NCBI GenBank assembly: GCA_026874595.1
Contig: CM049306.1
Span: forward strand, 8,428,519-8,492,518
Direction: 5' to 3'
Length of the DNA: 64,000 nt
Origin: Sipunculus nudus
Lineage: Eukaryota > Annelida > Sipuncula > Golfingiida > Sipunculidae
How positions within the stretch are numbered: position 1 is the stretch's first letter; each line of letters begins with the position of its first letter. The notes beneath the pieces were generated by a model that was given only the letters and a program-made list of their open reading frames with translations, was not told where the DNA came from and did no database searches. The position numbers were made by a program, and so were the translations under genes. Below, one piece after another: positions 11,666-25,645 of the stretch.

Positions 11666-14137
11666 CAAGGGACCCATGGGTCACGGCGCTCAGCTGTTAT
11701 ATATGATAAAAATATGATTTGGAAATGAGGCACATGCTGGTTTTGTGTGGTAATAAATATAAGCTGTATTATGAGTTGTTGGTGTATAGCTTATGTCTGA
11801 TTTCGATTGTATCTTTGGAGACAGGGAAGAGGACTGATTTCATTTATATTATTAACAAATGGAGTGCTATTGTCACACAGATTTCAACTTGGCCATATAA
11901 CTTATAAGCAGCACATATAATATAAGAGTTTAACTATTTATTAAAATTTAATAACAAATATTGTGCAAAATATAATTTTTATTAAAAATATTAAGAGAAT
12001 CATATGATTTTTTAAATAGAATATAACTGAAATGATTATTAAAATAATATTATAGAATATATTCATGAAAGCATTCATGAATACATTTTGAAATTATTTG
12101 CACTGGAATTCAAATACTTTCATTTTTACCTGAATTCCCATTCTTATGCAAGAAATTTTACATTGGAGTACATATTCATATTCGTATTCAAAAACATTTG
12201 CAAAGTATTCGCACCATGTCTGGTGTTTATTCAGTTTTAGCCAAACAATGATGTTGAGAATCCAGAATATACAAAATTAACAAATTTAAATAATGAACAG
12301 AAGTACCTGGTTTTATGGCTTTTATTTATAAAAAAAAAATGTAATATATTCTCTTTGGACTACTTTCACATAAATGTACACACTATACACAATAGGAATC
12401 TAGATTAATAATATCTACTACATCCTTGTCTATCATTAATTTCCTTCATATGATCCCTAATGATAAGTGATGAATAACATGATTTATTTTTTTTTATTAA
12501 ACTATTTATTAAAATTTGATCCCTAATGATTAGTGATGAATAATCTGATTATTTTTTTTTATCATTAAAATTGAACTGAAAAATACCATAGGTGACTGCA
12601 AGGTGTTATTTGGAATACGTGGCATTCTATCCATCCATACAAGGTTCTTACATCATCAGTAACTGCAAGTTAATTTCCTGTTACTCATCAACTAACAAAT
12701 TCCTTTTCTATTAATTTTTCTTTAATTTGTTATTAAAAACCAATAAAAATTTATTCATTTATTGTTTATTGTTATGCTGTTGGTCAAAACAACTACTAGA
12801 TGAGTTTGGTTGGACACCTGGATCAACTGTGGCTGGCCATAGGCTGCCTGGCTACCCCAGTCTATGCCTCGCCTCAAGCGTGCATAATTTGCTGAAAGGT
12901 CAACAAAGTCAACATACAGGTGACTGAAGAGGGGCTGGGGAGAGCCTGGGTCTTACATGGTCTCATAAAAACATTAATAAAAGCTACAATTTTTGGCCAA
13001 TTTTTTTCAGATTTCTAAACTAAAAAGCTGATATCCTTATGTGTGCATGATATGAAAATTATATCAACAGTGCTCACAGGAAACAAACGTGCAATGGTCA
13101 AAGTTGGGCAAAATTTAAGGTACTAATTTTATATTTATACTAATAACTTTGAAAAATTCAGAACTAATTTTGGGTATTCAATCGAATCTTGATTAAATAA
13201 TGTTACATCCCTGACAAAAAATCTCTAGCTTCAGCCATCCTCTTGTTAAGGGAGTAAATATTTCTTGATTTTTTTTTTCAAAGTGCTTTATGTTTGGGCC
13301 AATAACTAAAACAGTTATGCAATACTGACATCATTTCTGGCATGTGCATAGCGAATGTATAGAAAATATGTATATTATATATGATCAAAGTTGGATCAGT
13401 GGTTTTGATATTAGGCAGTCTTGAAGTGTAACAATGGGTTTTTTAATGGAAAAATGAAGTTTTTCATTAATATCTCAAAGGAATTAAGTCCTAGTGACCA
13501 AATTCTTGGTATAATAAGGAATTTTTGAGACATCTAACTGTTTGCCAAATTTTAGGAACTAAGAGCTGAAGCTTGGGAGCTGAGCTCTAACAAACTGCAT
13601 AACACTAGCTTGATGTAAACAATATGTTACATGATGCTTAAAAAATTGAATAAAATCTACAGTTTTTTTTATCAACTGGTTTCATATTTTTGGTGTTAAC
13701 AAATGAAATGCTAACAAAAACATGCTGTGAAAATTAAATCCACTGCATTTACAGTAAAAAACGTGCCATGGTCAAAGTTAGGCAAAATTTAAGGTACAAA
13801 TTTTTTATTTTTGCTAATATTTAAAAAATAATTAAAAGATTTTGATCTAATTTTGGGTATACAATTTAATTTTGATTGATTAAAGTTTTATTACTGGAAA
13901 AAAGTCCTAAGCTTTAACATGCTTTGTGTTAAGTAATCAAATATCTTTCCTGATTTTTTTTACAAAATGCATTATGTTTGGGTCCATAACTTTTTTAAAT
14001 TATACAATACAGACCTAATTTCTGGCATATACATAGGAACTATATAGAGAAATATTTATGGTAAATATGAGGAAAAACAGATGAGTGGTTTTGATATTAG
14101 GTAAGCCTGAAGTGTGAAAATAGGTTTTTAATAAAAA
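11666..14137 (-). mobile_element. H2 non-autonomous element, reverse copy
   Basis: It begins CAAGG plus the perfect 12-bp palindrome GACCCATGGGTC (11671-11682) and GCGCTCAGCTG. It then follows, in reverse, the order of sequence seen in the full copies at 41701-44304 and 48063-50650. Its far end is interrupted at 14138 by another CAAGGGACCCATGGG end. A 62-codon frame at 11719-11907 is shared with the other two copies. Confidence 0.75.
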
Positions 14138-16284
14138 CAAGGGACCCATGGGTCACATCGCTCAGCTGAATTTTGGAAAATATAAGTAACTGCAAAATAT
14201 TTTTATTTCTTTTAGTTTTTCATGTATATTATCATTAGAAAAGCTATGAGAAAATGGCCCTGCTAAAATGAAACTCTGTAAGTTATAGAATAATGGACAT
14301 GAGCTAAATCATTTAGTGATGCACCAAGGGCACAAATAAGCCTACGTTAAGTGTTATATAAAAGTAACATTTCATAAACAAATAATGTGTGAGGGAATTA
14401 AGTTTTCAAAAGTTAAATATATGGCCATATGAGTTAAAAATTAATCCAACAAAGTTTGACCAATATTCCTAATTTTAATACTAAGTTAAGAGTGTTATTC
14501 ACACCTAGGCCCTAACAACTTTAAGAGATATGAATGAAATGCTACAAAGTATTTATATCTTCTTAAATCTTGTCAGTTAGAACTTACATTAGATCCTAAT
14601 ATTTTATCACATTTGAATATTAGGAATAAATTCCTGATTTTTTTTTTCTTTAAAACAATCAAAATTGTCCAAGTCTCATCAAAAAGAATTTATTTAACAT
14701 TAAAATTATAAGATTCATCTTGTTTATTTGTACTGTGTATTTAAGGGGTTGGTGGGGGAGGGGTCTCCGTTGTTACTGCTCGTTGCTGAAACAATTGTTA
14801 ATTTTAAGATTCATCTAGTTCATAGTACAGGTCTGTCAACAAAATGGGGGTGGGGATGGGGAGCGGGGGTTGCCAGAGGAAAAGGCTCCCTGTGGTATGG
14901 TATTAACTGCAGACCGCCTGATCAAGCTCAACTCAGTGGAGAGAGCTGCACTGAATGACCTACAGTCACCAAAGTGGACTGCTTGACAATGTAAGGGAAT
15001 ACAACAAGAGCCTCCAAAATAAATTCAATAACTAGCCTAATTTTGCAGCTTTTATTTTCATATTTCAGATTTTAACAGATTAAATCCTTACGTGCACATG
15101 CTGTGAAAATTAAATCCACAGTACTTACAGGAAAAAAACGAGCCGTGGCCAAAGTTGGGCAAAATTTAAGGTACCAATTTTTATTTTTGCTAATATTTTA
15201 AAAAATTTAAAAGATTTTGATCTAATTTGGGGTATACAATTTAATTTTGATTAATTAAAGTTATATTACTGGAAAAAAGAGCTTAGCTTTAACGTGTTTT
15301 GTGTTAAGCGATCAAATGTCTTTTCTGATTTTTTACAAAATGCATTATGTTTGAGCCCATAACTTTTTAAAATTATATAATACAGACCTTATTTCTGGCA
15401 TGTATATGGGAACTATATAGAGGAATATTTATGGTAATTATGAGGAAAAACAGATAAGTGGTTTTGCTATTAGGCAGTCCTGAAGTGTGAAAATATGTTT
15501 TTAATAAAAAAAATGAGGTTTTACCTTTATTTCTCAAAGGAACAAAGACCCAGTTTTCAGCTTGGTAGGAGATCTTTGGGACATCTAACATTATGCTAAC
15601 AGCCTGGGGAGCATAGAGATATGCACTGAATGACCTACAGTCACCAAAGTGGACTGCTTGACAATGTAAGGGAATACAACAAGAGCCTCCAAAAAATTCA
15701 ATAACTAGCCCAATTTTGCAGCTTTTATTTTCAAATTTCAGATTTAAACAGATTAAATCCTTATGTGTACATGCTGTGAAAATTAAATCCACAGTACTTA
15801 CAGGAAAAAAACGTGCTGTGGCCAAAGTTGGGCAAAATTTAAGGTACCAATTTTATATTTTTGCCAATATTTAAAAAAAATTAACAGATTTTGATAATCC
15901 ACTGCATTTACAGGAAAAAACGTGCCATGGTCAAAGTTAGGCAAAATTTAAGGTACAAATTTTTTATTTTTGCTAATATTTAAAAAATAAAAGATTTTGA
16001 TATAATTTTTGGTATACAATTACATTTTGATTAATTAAAGTTGTATTACTGAAAAAAGTCCCTACCTTTAACACTTTTGGTCTTAAGTGACCAAATATCT
16101 TTCCTGATTTTTTAACAAAGTCCATTATGTTTGGGCCAATAACTTTTTAAAATTAAATAATACTGACTTAATTTCTGGCATGTACATAGGAACTATATAG
16201 AGGAATATTTATGGTAAATATGAAGAAAACCAGATGAGTGGTTTTGATATTAGGCAGTCATGAAGTGTGAAAATAGATTTCTAA
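14138..16284 (-). mobile_element. second H2-type element or block with internal tandem duplication
   Basis: It starts with CAAG and GACCCATGGGTC at about 14146, then GCTCAGCTGA. From 14945 on, about 670 bp ('gctgcactgaatgacctaca' onward) is repeated starting near 15624. A third partial unit ('ggaaaaaacgtgccatggtc') starts near 15911. The 150-codon frame at 15373-15825 on the minus strand lies wholly inside this repeat and is not credible as a gene. Confidence 0.65.
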
Positions 16285-17415
16285 CTAGATGTGTCGGAAC
16301 GACACGAATGCCCCCGCCTTGGGCAAATAAGAAACATTTGTAAAACTTTGAAAAATTTTTTAAGTTCAGGAGGTGTCGTATGGTCAAAAGTAGGTCAACA
16401 AGGGCAAAAAGCAAACTCGATCTGTAACGGGTCATTATCAAGCAACACACCAAAATCATGCCAGTATATGCAGGCATTGTGAAAAAAAGTCCATACATGT
16501 GCATTTTCCATAAAAATTTCTGTCTTTCATGAAATTTTCTATGTTAAAATTAATATTTTTCATGAAACTTTCTATGTTCAGGAGCAGTCAAATGGTGAAA
16601 AGTAGGTCAACTGAGACAAAACAAGAACTCGATCTGTAACTGGTCATTATCTGCCTACACACCAAAAATCAGGCCTGAATCTGCAGGCACTGCAAAAAAA
16701 AGTCCATACATGTGCACCTCTTTATGAAATTTTCTATGTTAGAGCACAGTCAAACGGTCAAAAATAGGTCAACTGGGACAAAACGTGAACTTGATCTGTA
16801 ACTGGTCATTATCAGCCCACACACCAAAAATCAGGCCAATATCTGCAGGTATTGTGAAGAAAAGTCTGTACATGTGTATTTGTCATGAAAATATATATTT
16901 TACATGAAATTTTCTATGTTCAGGAGCCGTAAAACAGTCAAAAGAAGGTCAACCGGGACGAAATGCGAACTCCATCTGTAACTGGTCAATATCTGCCAAC
17001 ACCAAAAATCAGGCCAATATCTGCAGGCATTGCCAAAAAAGGTCCGTACATGTGTATTTGTCATGAAATTTCATATTTTTCATGAAATTTTCTATGTTCA
17101 GGAGCCTTAAAACGGTCAAAAGTAGGTCAACCGGGACGAAACGCGAACTCGATCTGTAACTGTTCTATATCTGCCCACACACCAAAAATCAGGCCAATAT
17201 CTGCAGGCATTGCGAAAAAAAGTCCGTACATGTGTATCTGTCATGAATATTTCTATTTTTCATGAAAATTTCTAAGTTTAGGAGCCGTAAAACGGTCAAA
17301 AGTAGGTCAACCGGGACGAAACGGGAACTCGAACTGTAACTGGTCTATATCTGTCTACACACCAAAAATCAGGCCAACATCTGCAGGCACTGCGAAAAAA
17401 AGTCCGTACATTTTT
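16285..17415 (-). mobile_element. Helitron-like element (H4) with about six internal tandem units
   Basis: Read on the minus strand the element ends in a hairpin (GTGTCG, 3-nt loop, CGACAC; 16291-16305) followed by ATCTAG and a T. That is the usual layout of a Helitron 3' end (hairpin, CTRR, then T). The body is a tandem array of roughly 160-210-bp units, recognisable by 'ccaaaaatcaggcc' near 16660, 16820, 17000, 17180 and 17360 and by 'gtaggtcaaccgggacgaaa'. Internal tandem repeats are common in non-autonomous rolling-circle elements. The other end was not resolved. Confidence 0.6.
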
Positions 17416-17758
17416 ACAGAGTAATATCTTTCAAAAATACTTTTTGTGGGCACTGACAAAAGTCACATCACTGATACAAAAAATATATATAATTGGAATT
17501 AAAATCAAACAATTAAAATCAGACAATTAAAATCTTTTTATTACTACCCGCTCTCTCGCTCTCGGTAAGTCATTTACTGAAGAGGCATTCATATTCAAGA
17601 CATTTATTTGTGTATTGCATACATACATTCTTTACAAATTCCATGTAACATGTAAATATAAATTAATAAATATAACACGGCAGCAGCATAACGATCACCT
17701 TTAATACACCGGAGATACTAAAACATCACTCCAGATGCCGGACAAATACACTGCCAAG

Positions 17759-17761
<3 letters not shown>

Positions 17762-17799
<38 letters not shown>
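17762..17799. repeat. (TA)n microsatellite
   Basis: An uninterrupted AT alternation of about 38 bp. Confidence 0.95.
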
Positions 17800-17804
<5 letters not shown>

Positions 17805-20800
17805 GTTCAGATCGGTAACCAAACAGCAAATTATTCTGAAATTCATGAGAATTAGGAGACTTATGGATAAAAATATAAAAATTCTGTTACACGAACCATT
17901 TCTGTTCACCACCAGACCATTTAATACTACAGGTTAAGACATTTTCACAGCCACGTGACTATACCATATTGGGGAAACGATTCTGTCATCAGTGACGAAT
18001 ACACCTGAGCTAGCGTACCAGAATTTATGGAATCTAAGTTTAATCAGATTAGAGTTGCAACGAATGTTCTGCCGTATTAAGTTCCTGCATGAATATGCAT
18101 AGAAGGGCTTGAGAATAGAAGTCTCGAGGCATAACAATACTGTGCATTAACTAATAAACGAATCACAGCAGAAATAGGAGGGTCAAAGGATAAAACGACA
18201 ACGGGTTAGGGAGATCAAAGCTTCAATCTAATGTCAATTTCAGCGGAATTGAAGGGTTTGTCCCGCCCAATTTCAAGTGGTCTCGCTCTCGCAGAGTTCT
18301 CCTCAAACGACCTTTAAACCAGGTTCCTTTGACCTATGCATCGAATTGACTGTTCTTGTTATAATTTCAACAAAAAAATTGTACAACTGTGGCTCTGTTT
18401 GGACAATATCTCAATGAGGATATGCTTGTATTTCAGTAATTTAAGTGTTATCCTGGGTTATGTCTAGATACTGTACACAGTATGAATGTACCGTACTCCA
18501 TGTGCATGCGTTTGACAACCTGAATAAAATCAATCAATCAATCTATAACGGTCAGTGCCAGGCCTGGCAAAGTTGGGAAAACCTTTGCTCATGTCTTCCC
18601 AAAACGGCCTTGATCTTGTGGAAAAGAAATGTGGCCATTCCCTATAAGTAATTTAATCTCGCAAGAGGGCAGAACGTACATAAGCCTGGTCATGCGGTAC
18701 AAAAACTGAGCCTTGACACAATGTTTGTTTGCGTTATAATTTCTTAAAATGAGAGTACATAAAGATCTAACGGCCCTAAGTCTCATGTGGTCTGATCATA
18801 AATGAGGACCAGACATAAAGCAAAGTTACTGCGATGAACTTGGAAGCAGCTATGTATATATACCCCGCATACTGTAATACAAGGAAACATAACTTAAGAA
18901 ATATGATACATGGCATACAGCGATGTCACGGTGGAGAGGGGAGCTCAGACTTTACTGTGTCTGGTCAAATAAACACACCTGTGAGGAGGGGTTGGTAGAT
19001 CTAGGAGGGTATAACAACCCCGGGTGTGTCAATCTGCTACTGCTTTTCTCACGAGAAAGGGGCCTACGAAAAACTATCCCAAGATGACCAGCGGTCTGCA
19101 CTTTATGTTACAGCCGAGGAAAGGTCTTTAAGGTACATCTGGAAGTGGAGGCTAATTATGCAGTCGTTCATCTCAGTGTTCTGGGGTTACACGAAGCCAA
19201 CCCATCGTTCCCCCTGCTGTTACGCGGTCACCTTGCAGAAGTCTGTCAGTGTCTTTAGGCTTTATGCTGAATCCATCATGGTCATCAGACTTTGTTCAGC
19301 TAACCCAACCAGACACGACTACTGAACAGACACAGCGCTTCAAAACTCACCATAATACCTAAACACTGAAAACACCGTCCTAGGGCAAACTCAGGCCTTC
19401 CTATATCTTCTCTGTAAAGGAAAACTCAAATCTTAGTTGCCCTTTAACCATGACACATTTACTTTGTAAAACGTATAGTGTCTGCCGTGTCCATCAACAC
19501 AGTAATTTGCATTAATCCACCCTTTAACTGTATCCTCATCGTATACGTTCTAATCAACTTTGACACTCACTCAACTTCTGAAGACAGTTTTAACCAATAC
19601 AATACCCAGTATTGTTCCTTCTTCAACTTTTGTGTTCCATTCAAACTGATGTAGCAACTTAAATTCATAAAGACCCTGTAACTTGTCCAACTTCAATTAT
19701 AATTTTTCGTTATTTATGTGACGTTGTACCACATTCACATTAAGCTGTCTATTTACACTGCTGTCATAACGTGTCAGCCTTTTAAAACTCACCATTTAAA
19801 ATGACACTGTGTCTGGTTCAGTTTAGGGTCTGTGATACAGTTATATAGTGTAACATTGTAAATGACGTATGTTGCTATTAACCTCCTCTCGATCTGGCCA
19901 GCGATCGGTGTAACAATCTGATATGTGAAAAATGATAAGTTGCAACATATAAATACAACAGATAAAACTAGAATCCTACTATTAGGAGTATTACGTAACT
20001 ATTGGCAAATCACGGTTACCAAGACAGCAGGCCAACTCCCTATTAATACAAAACTGGTAGCAAACTTCACGATAACAACTCATATTACATCACAGAAGTT
20101 GGTAAAAATAATCAAAATGTTACAGTCCCTGGTGAGACCAAGGCTAGACTGTGCTTTTATATTGTGATACAGTAAACAAAGATGCTGTAGTGAACTAACC
20201 ATAATAATGTGTTTGTGTAAGTCTTCATTTTATCACAAATATACGAACAGAGTCAATAACACAGGTTGTAATTATGGTATGATAGTATTATCAGTCAAAT
20301 CCATTCACGTCTATGGAACAGGAGTGACCAAGTCATTTCTGAGAATTAAACATAGTAATAAACCAATCATATATAAGCCATATGCACGGTGTATATCAGA
20401 AAAAAACTGGTACAATAGAGCTGTATGCTCCCCAGATATCACTGGTCCAGCCTTACATTCAAGTCAAAGAACCTGTGCACACATGCAAAAACATGAATTT
20501 GACTTTTGTTTGATAGTAAATGGCGCCACAGTGGGGTTCGATTTGACAAAGTGCAGTACAGCATATAAAAATATCACTTACAGTTGGACGCATCTTCTAT
20601 TTCTGGACATGCATGATGGAACTCTGGCAAGAAACGCTACATGGAGGGATCACCATAAGTATCAGAATTTGTCAACAATATAACACCACCAGTACATCAG
20701 ACCAATCACATGGGATTATTACACTCAGTCATCTCATATCTGAACAATTACTAAACTCAACAAAAAGGTTTCTAATACAAATTATTTTAAGATTTTAAAG

Positions 20801-22089
20801 AAAAAAAATACTCCAACCTTGAGTACTTTGATTTCAGAGGCTTGCTTCTATTAAAACTTTTGTATGTTACTAAAACAATTTCAAGGAGAAAGAATTTCTT
20901 ACCTCAGTTCGCAAACACTAAGGACTTGGTATCTGCTGAATTGTTGAATCAAACTATTTTTGTGCGTTAAAAGCTCATAAATTACCAAATTAACTCAGTG
21001 GAATGTCAGGAATTCAGTTTGTCATGATCCAGTCATATAATATGGTGGGAATTATATATAATTTCATTAATCCAGATGAAAATCAATTATTATTACTAAG
21101 TAGTGTTACAGTGTGAATGAAATATATAACCCCTGGATGTGACCTATCCGGGAGAACATATCGTGTTTTGTGATAGAATAATGTGATTAGGTCCTCGCCA
21201 TGCAGGTGTTCATAAAACCACAAGCAAAAAGCATGAAATAAACTCAAACCTCTATATCTGTAAAATGTCAGCAGGTTAATTATTAGAAGGTTATTTATAC
21301 ACTGTAACTAATCAAATATTGTGGAGAAGAACAAATTAAAACGCAAAATCATGAAGCAGCAAGAAGTGGTCGACCTTTAAGCCCATACTGGCTATTAACA
21401 GACAGTTCAATATGCTTAAAGGATTACAAGGTGATTTATGGCATTCAGGAAGATTATTAGAAGCTGTGGCCTTACCTATATATACCAGTTATGTTCTGAA
21501 AAGCTGGTATCATTAAGAACAGACCTGTACTCAATGAGACCACACTTGAAATACATAAAAAAAAAACAGAAATTAATCATCTGACGTAACAACTCTATGA
21601 AATCAGTACCAGTATTTACAAAATACTTAACCATTACAATTGAGTGCCATATCAGGTTATATGCTAATAGGCCTGCAGCGTGCTAAAATCCAAGATCATT
21701 GAGCTTAGATTAACAAGATAAGCCTGTTGTTTTCCCACTGAGGTGCCCACACATATCTTAATCTGGTGCCACTGTGCATCTGAACTTCCCATCAAATGCT
21801 GTGTGGTTTATCTTCATCTCATATTAACATCCTATAATCAACTACACAGTTTGCCCTCATCTTATCATGTATGATGTGACTCTCCAGCTAAGCCCTGTAT
21901 ACCAAATATTTCTGCTTGTGCCTGAACCTCACACACATGGCCTCCAGTATAACCAGTAGATGTTTTGTTAGCGAGGTGATGATGATGTTCACAAGTTGTT
22001 AAATGATCCAAATGGATAAAACAGTCTACATGTTGCAACATCAAGTTGGTTGTATGCTAAACATGCTGTCTCCAGGTTGCAGTTCACAC

Positions 22090-22095
<6 letters not shown>

Positions 22096-22160
<65 letters not shown>

Positions 22161-22170
22161 TATATATATC
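22096..22170. repeat. (TA)n microsatellite
   Basis: About 75 bp of AT alternation with one phase slip near 22153. Confidence 0.95.
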
Positions 22171-22795
22171 AGAAATTTCATACTAAATTTCGTAATTTAA
22201 GATATACACATATCACCTATAGGCAAAGATATCTTTAGATATCTAATTTCTAAGCAGGTGTGTATCAAACTGGCAACGTTTATCCGAAATGAGTGAAAAT
22301 AATATACATGAACTGTAGTAACATCTGAAATGCACTGTCTGTTTTTACAAGGAGAGTTAATAACTATTCATGGTGCCATTCTGTGAACATATTTTAGTAT
22401 AAACAGGAATGAACTATCTCACACTTACCTTATAATTGCTGTTATCAAATAAAAAACATACAAATAACCACTTCATTGTCACTCACACCTATTGCACAAC
22501 ATGACACCAGATGAATGTGACAGCTTACAAAGGTAACAACACCCAGACAGGTCCTTTCCCCAAGACACTGGTTTTGCATTGGTCATGATTTGTTTATTAA
22601 CCCCAATGGAGATTTTAAAATCTACCTAGCTGGAACTTCATATTCAAACTAAAACATTTACATGTATTCAAATTCTTCATACCATTATAATAACAAAATT
22701 TGAATAGCATTATAAATTATAATTCATTATCATCTGTTTATAAACCTGATTTGCTTTCATTTTGTTGTTGATTGCATGCTAATCTCAATTATATT

Positions 22796-22807
22796 TATAT
22801 ATAATTA

Positions 22808-22856
<49 letters not shown>

Positions 22857-22857
22857 C
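22796..22857. repeat. (TA)n microsatellite, imperfect
   Basis: AT alternation with interruptions at the ATTATA near its start and at one G. Confidence 0.9.
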
Positions 22858-24342
22858 CATAATAAAAATAATTTCAGGACAATGATTTGATGTGGCATGT
22901 CTACAAAAAAATAAACCATTGTGTATTACATCCTGCAGATAAGATCAAAGCCCCTGTCATGAAACAGTGCTGCCCTCTAGACAAATTCAGCAAACAGCTC
23001 TAGGTCCATTCCTCTTGTAACATGGGTATTACTGGACTCCACAAGAAAATATTCAATTCATTGTAGAGATAAATAAGGGAGACATCTGTAATAAGTTAAA
23101 ATGGTCTACATTTTTGGACCTTTAAAGGACTGAGAAGTGGGTTATTTGAGTTAAGTGTGTGAAATTGGTGGGTGTCTTACAGGTTTCTGATCATTCACTG
23201 GGTCCTTGTTTACAACAAGTAATGCTTTAATGTGAAACAAGCAGCTAAACAGTACAATACAGGCAGTCTTGAAACAAAATCACATTTAACTGACTATATA
23301 ATTGTGAACTAGCTATCACATATTTTCACTTGTTAGGTCTATTAAATGAAGTATGTCTACTTCATTAAGTTGAAAGAACTTATATTATATAAAGAATATA
23401 TTTTGCCTATCAGAATGAGTTTATTTTTTATATTATAAATAACTCTGTTTCAGCTTACATTTTCAGAGTGATCCAGAACAACTGATCTTTCACAACACAA
23501 GAGAAATGATTAAGTCATATGGTTTGTTCCCACTAAAGCTTAGCCATGAGTCATGAACCTACTTAAAACTTTATGAAGGTATGAATGACATATACCACTG
23601 TTTTTATAACTTACCAAAATTACACCGTCTAAAGTATATATTTTTCTCTTTTTTTCTTAGTCATAGGTCAGTTTTAATGTACACTAAAGTAATCATATTT
23701 TGCATATTTATGGCATCTTATTTTTCAGCAGAGCAGGTATTATGAAACACACGGCCACAAGACCGTCCAGTAAAAATCATCAAAGCTAAACTTGGTAAAC
23801 ATACTCTCAGGACAAACACAACAAAGGTCATTATACACCTTGTGAACCACTGGTATATGCACTCTTGCAGCCCTTACCTGCCAGCACATTGAAACAGAGT
23901 GAAGGTCAAACATGGGGCTATCAGATATATTTTATCATAGCTTGTAAGAAACTGGAATATCCTGAAGTATAAGTATCCCTAAGCTGGTAAAAAATAAGCC
24001 TTGAAGAAAAATCAGTAGATAAACTGATGACACGCCAGTTTAAACCTGATGCATCCAAGAAATTCACAACAGGCAACTGCCAGTAACTTCATCAAGTGCT
24101 GACATCTGGTGTCCAAGGAGAGCATTATTAGATATTAGTTATTTTGCTGGGGACACCATATCTAAAATTACCATCATATATTTTCCCCTAAGATGGTGAT
24201 ACAGGTTATAGCAATATATATATATACTTTCAAAGAATAACATAATACTGTGAAACCCCAGGCACCTGATGCAATGTTTAATTCACCAGCTGCACCTCTC
24301 CCTGCCAAACATTCTAGTCAAACACAATGAATTAAACTTTTC

Positions 24343-24990
24343 TAGCAGAACAGCAGGTGGGGGATGGGTTTCAGAAAGCAACAGGTGGGGGATGGGTTTC
24401 TGTTAGAACAACAGGTGGGGGATGGGTTTTTGTTAGAACAGCAGGCAATATGAGTTTGTGTTAGAACAACAGGTGGGGGATGGGTTTCTCTTAGAAAAAC
24501 AGGTGGGGGATGGGTTTCTCTTAGAACAACAGGTGGGGGATGGGTTTTTGTTAGAACCAAAGGTGGGGGATGGGTTTCTGTTAGAAAAACAGGTGGGGAT
24601 GGGTTGCTATTAGAAAAACAGGTGGGGGATGGGTTTCTGTTAAAACAACAGGTGGGGGATGGGTTTCTGTTAGAAAAACAGGTGGGGATGGGTTGCTATT
24701 AGAAAAACAGGTGGGGGATGGGTTTCTGTTAAAACAACAGGTGAAGGATGGTTTCTGTTAGAACAACAGAAGGAAAATAGGTTAATAGTAGAGCAGCTAG
24801 TGGGGGATAAGTTTCTGGTATAGCAGCTGTTGTGGAATAGATTTCTATTAGAGCAGCAGGTTGGTAATGGGTTTCTGCCATAGCAACAGGATGGAATAGG
24901 TTTGTTGGGACAGGAGATGGCTGATCAGTTTTTACACAGCTAAAGGCGGTGATGGGTTTTGTTAGAGCAGCAGTTAGGAAAGGGTGTGTG
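24343..24990. repeat. 30-bp minisatellite downstream of UBTD
   Basis: The unit is CAGGTGGGGGATGGGTTTCT followed by GTTAGAACAA. About 14 good copies run from 24343 to 24745, then degenerate copies continue to about 24990. On the transcribed (minus) strand of UBTD it lies 250-900 bp past the stop codon, so it could fall in the 3' UTR. The G-rich strand has repeated GGGGG and GGG runs. Confidence 0.9.
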
Positions 24991-25241
24991 TCTCATGCTT
25001 CTATTATCCTTTGAAAACACTGACAGATGCCTTTTCAGAAACATTAAAAAAAGCAAGTATTTACCTCAGAATCTGAATATTACTTATGTTCCTGGATAAG
25101 AATACCTGCAGATGATATATATATATATATATCAGGTGAAGAAGAAATCAAGCTCGGATCAGGGATGTACTGTTAAGCTGAATTTGTATTGTGAGAGCAT
25201 GGGAAGCTAACAATGGACACAACATCATCACATCGCCATCG
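24991..25241 (-). other. probable 3' UTR or immediate downstream region of UBTD
   Basis: It lies directly after the UBTD stop and includes a short (AT)n at about 25117-25133. No convincing polyadenylation signal was pinned down. Confidence 0.4.
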
Positions 25242-25645
25242 TCAGCCATCCACGGGAGTCGGTGGAGTCTCTGGCGACACAATCACTTGGACCACAAACC
25301 CTTTTGGTATCTTAGCATCCTCTATTTTTACTTTTTCACCGAGTAAGCGGCCCGAGAAATACCACCTTTGTCTGGATGGATGTATGCCTTCCTCCTCATG
25401 GATGCGCTGTTTCACTTTGAACACAGTGTCCGTTGAGCGTACAGTCAATTTGATATCCTTCCCTGGGTCAGACAGACGGAATTTTACTTGGGTCTCTACA
25501 CCTGGTGATGCAGTGCCGCTGGACTCGGGCTCAGTCATAGTGTCCGATTCACTTTTATCTTCTATTAAATTGGTTGGAGAACTAAGTACATACACTGGCA
25601 ACTGATAACGGTTGCCAAGCTCATCGTAACACTCCAATAGTGTAC
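25242..25645 (-). CDS. UBTD2: UBTD coding exon 3
   Basis: A 404-nt exon including the TGA stop; the acceptor is CAACAG|GTACAC. It encodes [17 protein letters not shown], a Ser/Glu-rich linker and the whole C-terminal ubiquitin-like domain. The plus-strand frame over the same bases (25213-25605) is a shadow. Confidence 0.97.

Larger units (their letters stand above)
17416..24342. other. 3' flank of UBTD, microsatellites, no supported gene
   Basis: No homology-supported exon is visible. Two frames stand out by length only: 19026-19325 (99 codons, with 'EKLSQDDQRSALYVTAEERS') and 20207-20683 (158 codons). Neither shows a domain, a convincing splice context or a homologue I know. The first sits in DNA of more balanced composition and could be an exon of an unknown gene. 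Confidence 0.4.

Noticed and set aside
15373-15825. 150-codon minus-strand frame
   Set aside because: It lies wholly within a tandemly duplicated segment of the H2 repeat. The equivalent segments in other copies are broken.
20207-20683. 158-codon plus-strand frame as a gene
   Set aside because: It shows no domain, no known homologue, no splice or promoter context, and AT-rich flanks. A chance frame of this length is possible, so I left it as a mention only.
25213-25605. 130-codon plus-strand frame opposite UBTD exon 3
   Set aside because: It is an antisense shadow. The minus-strand frame matches the ubiquitin-like domain with correct splice sites.
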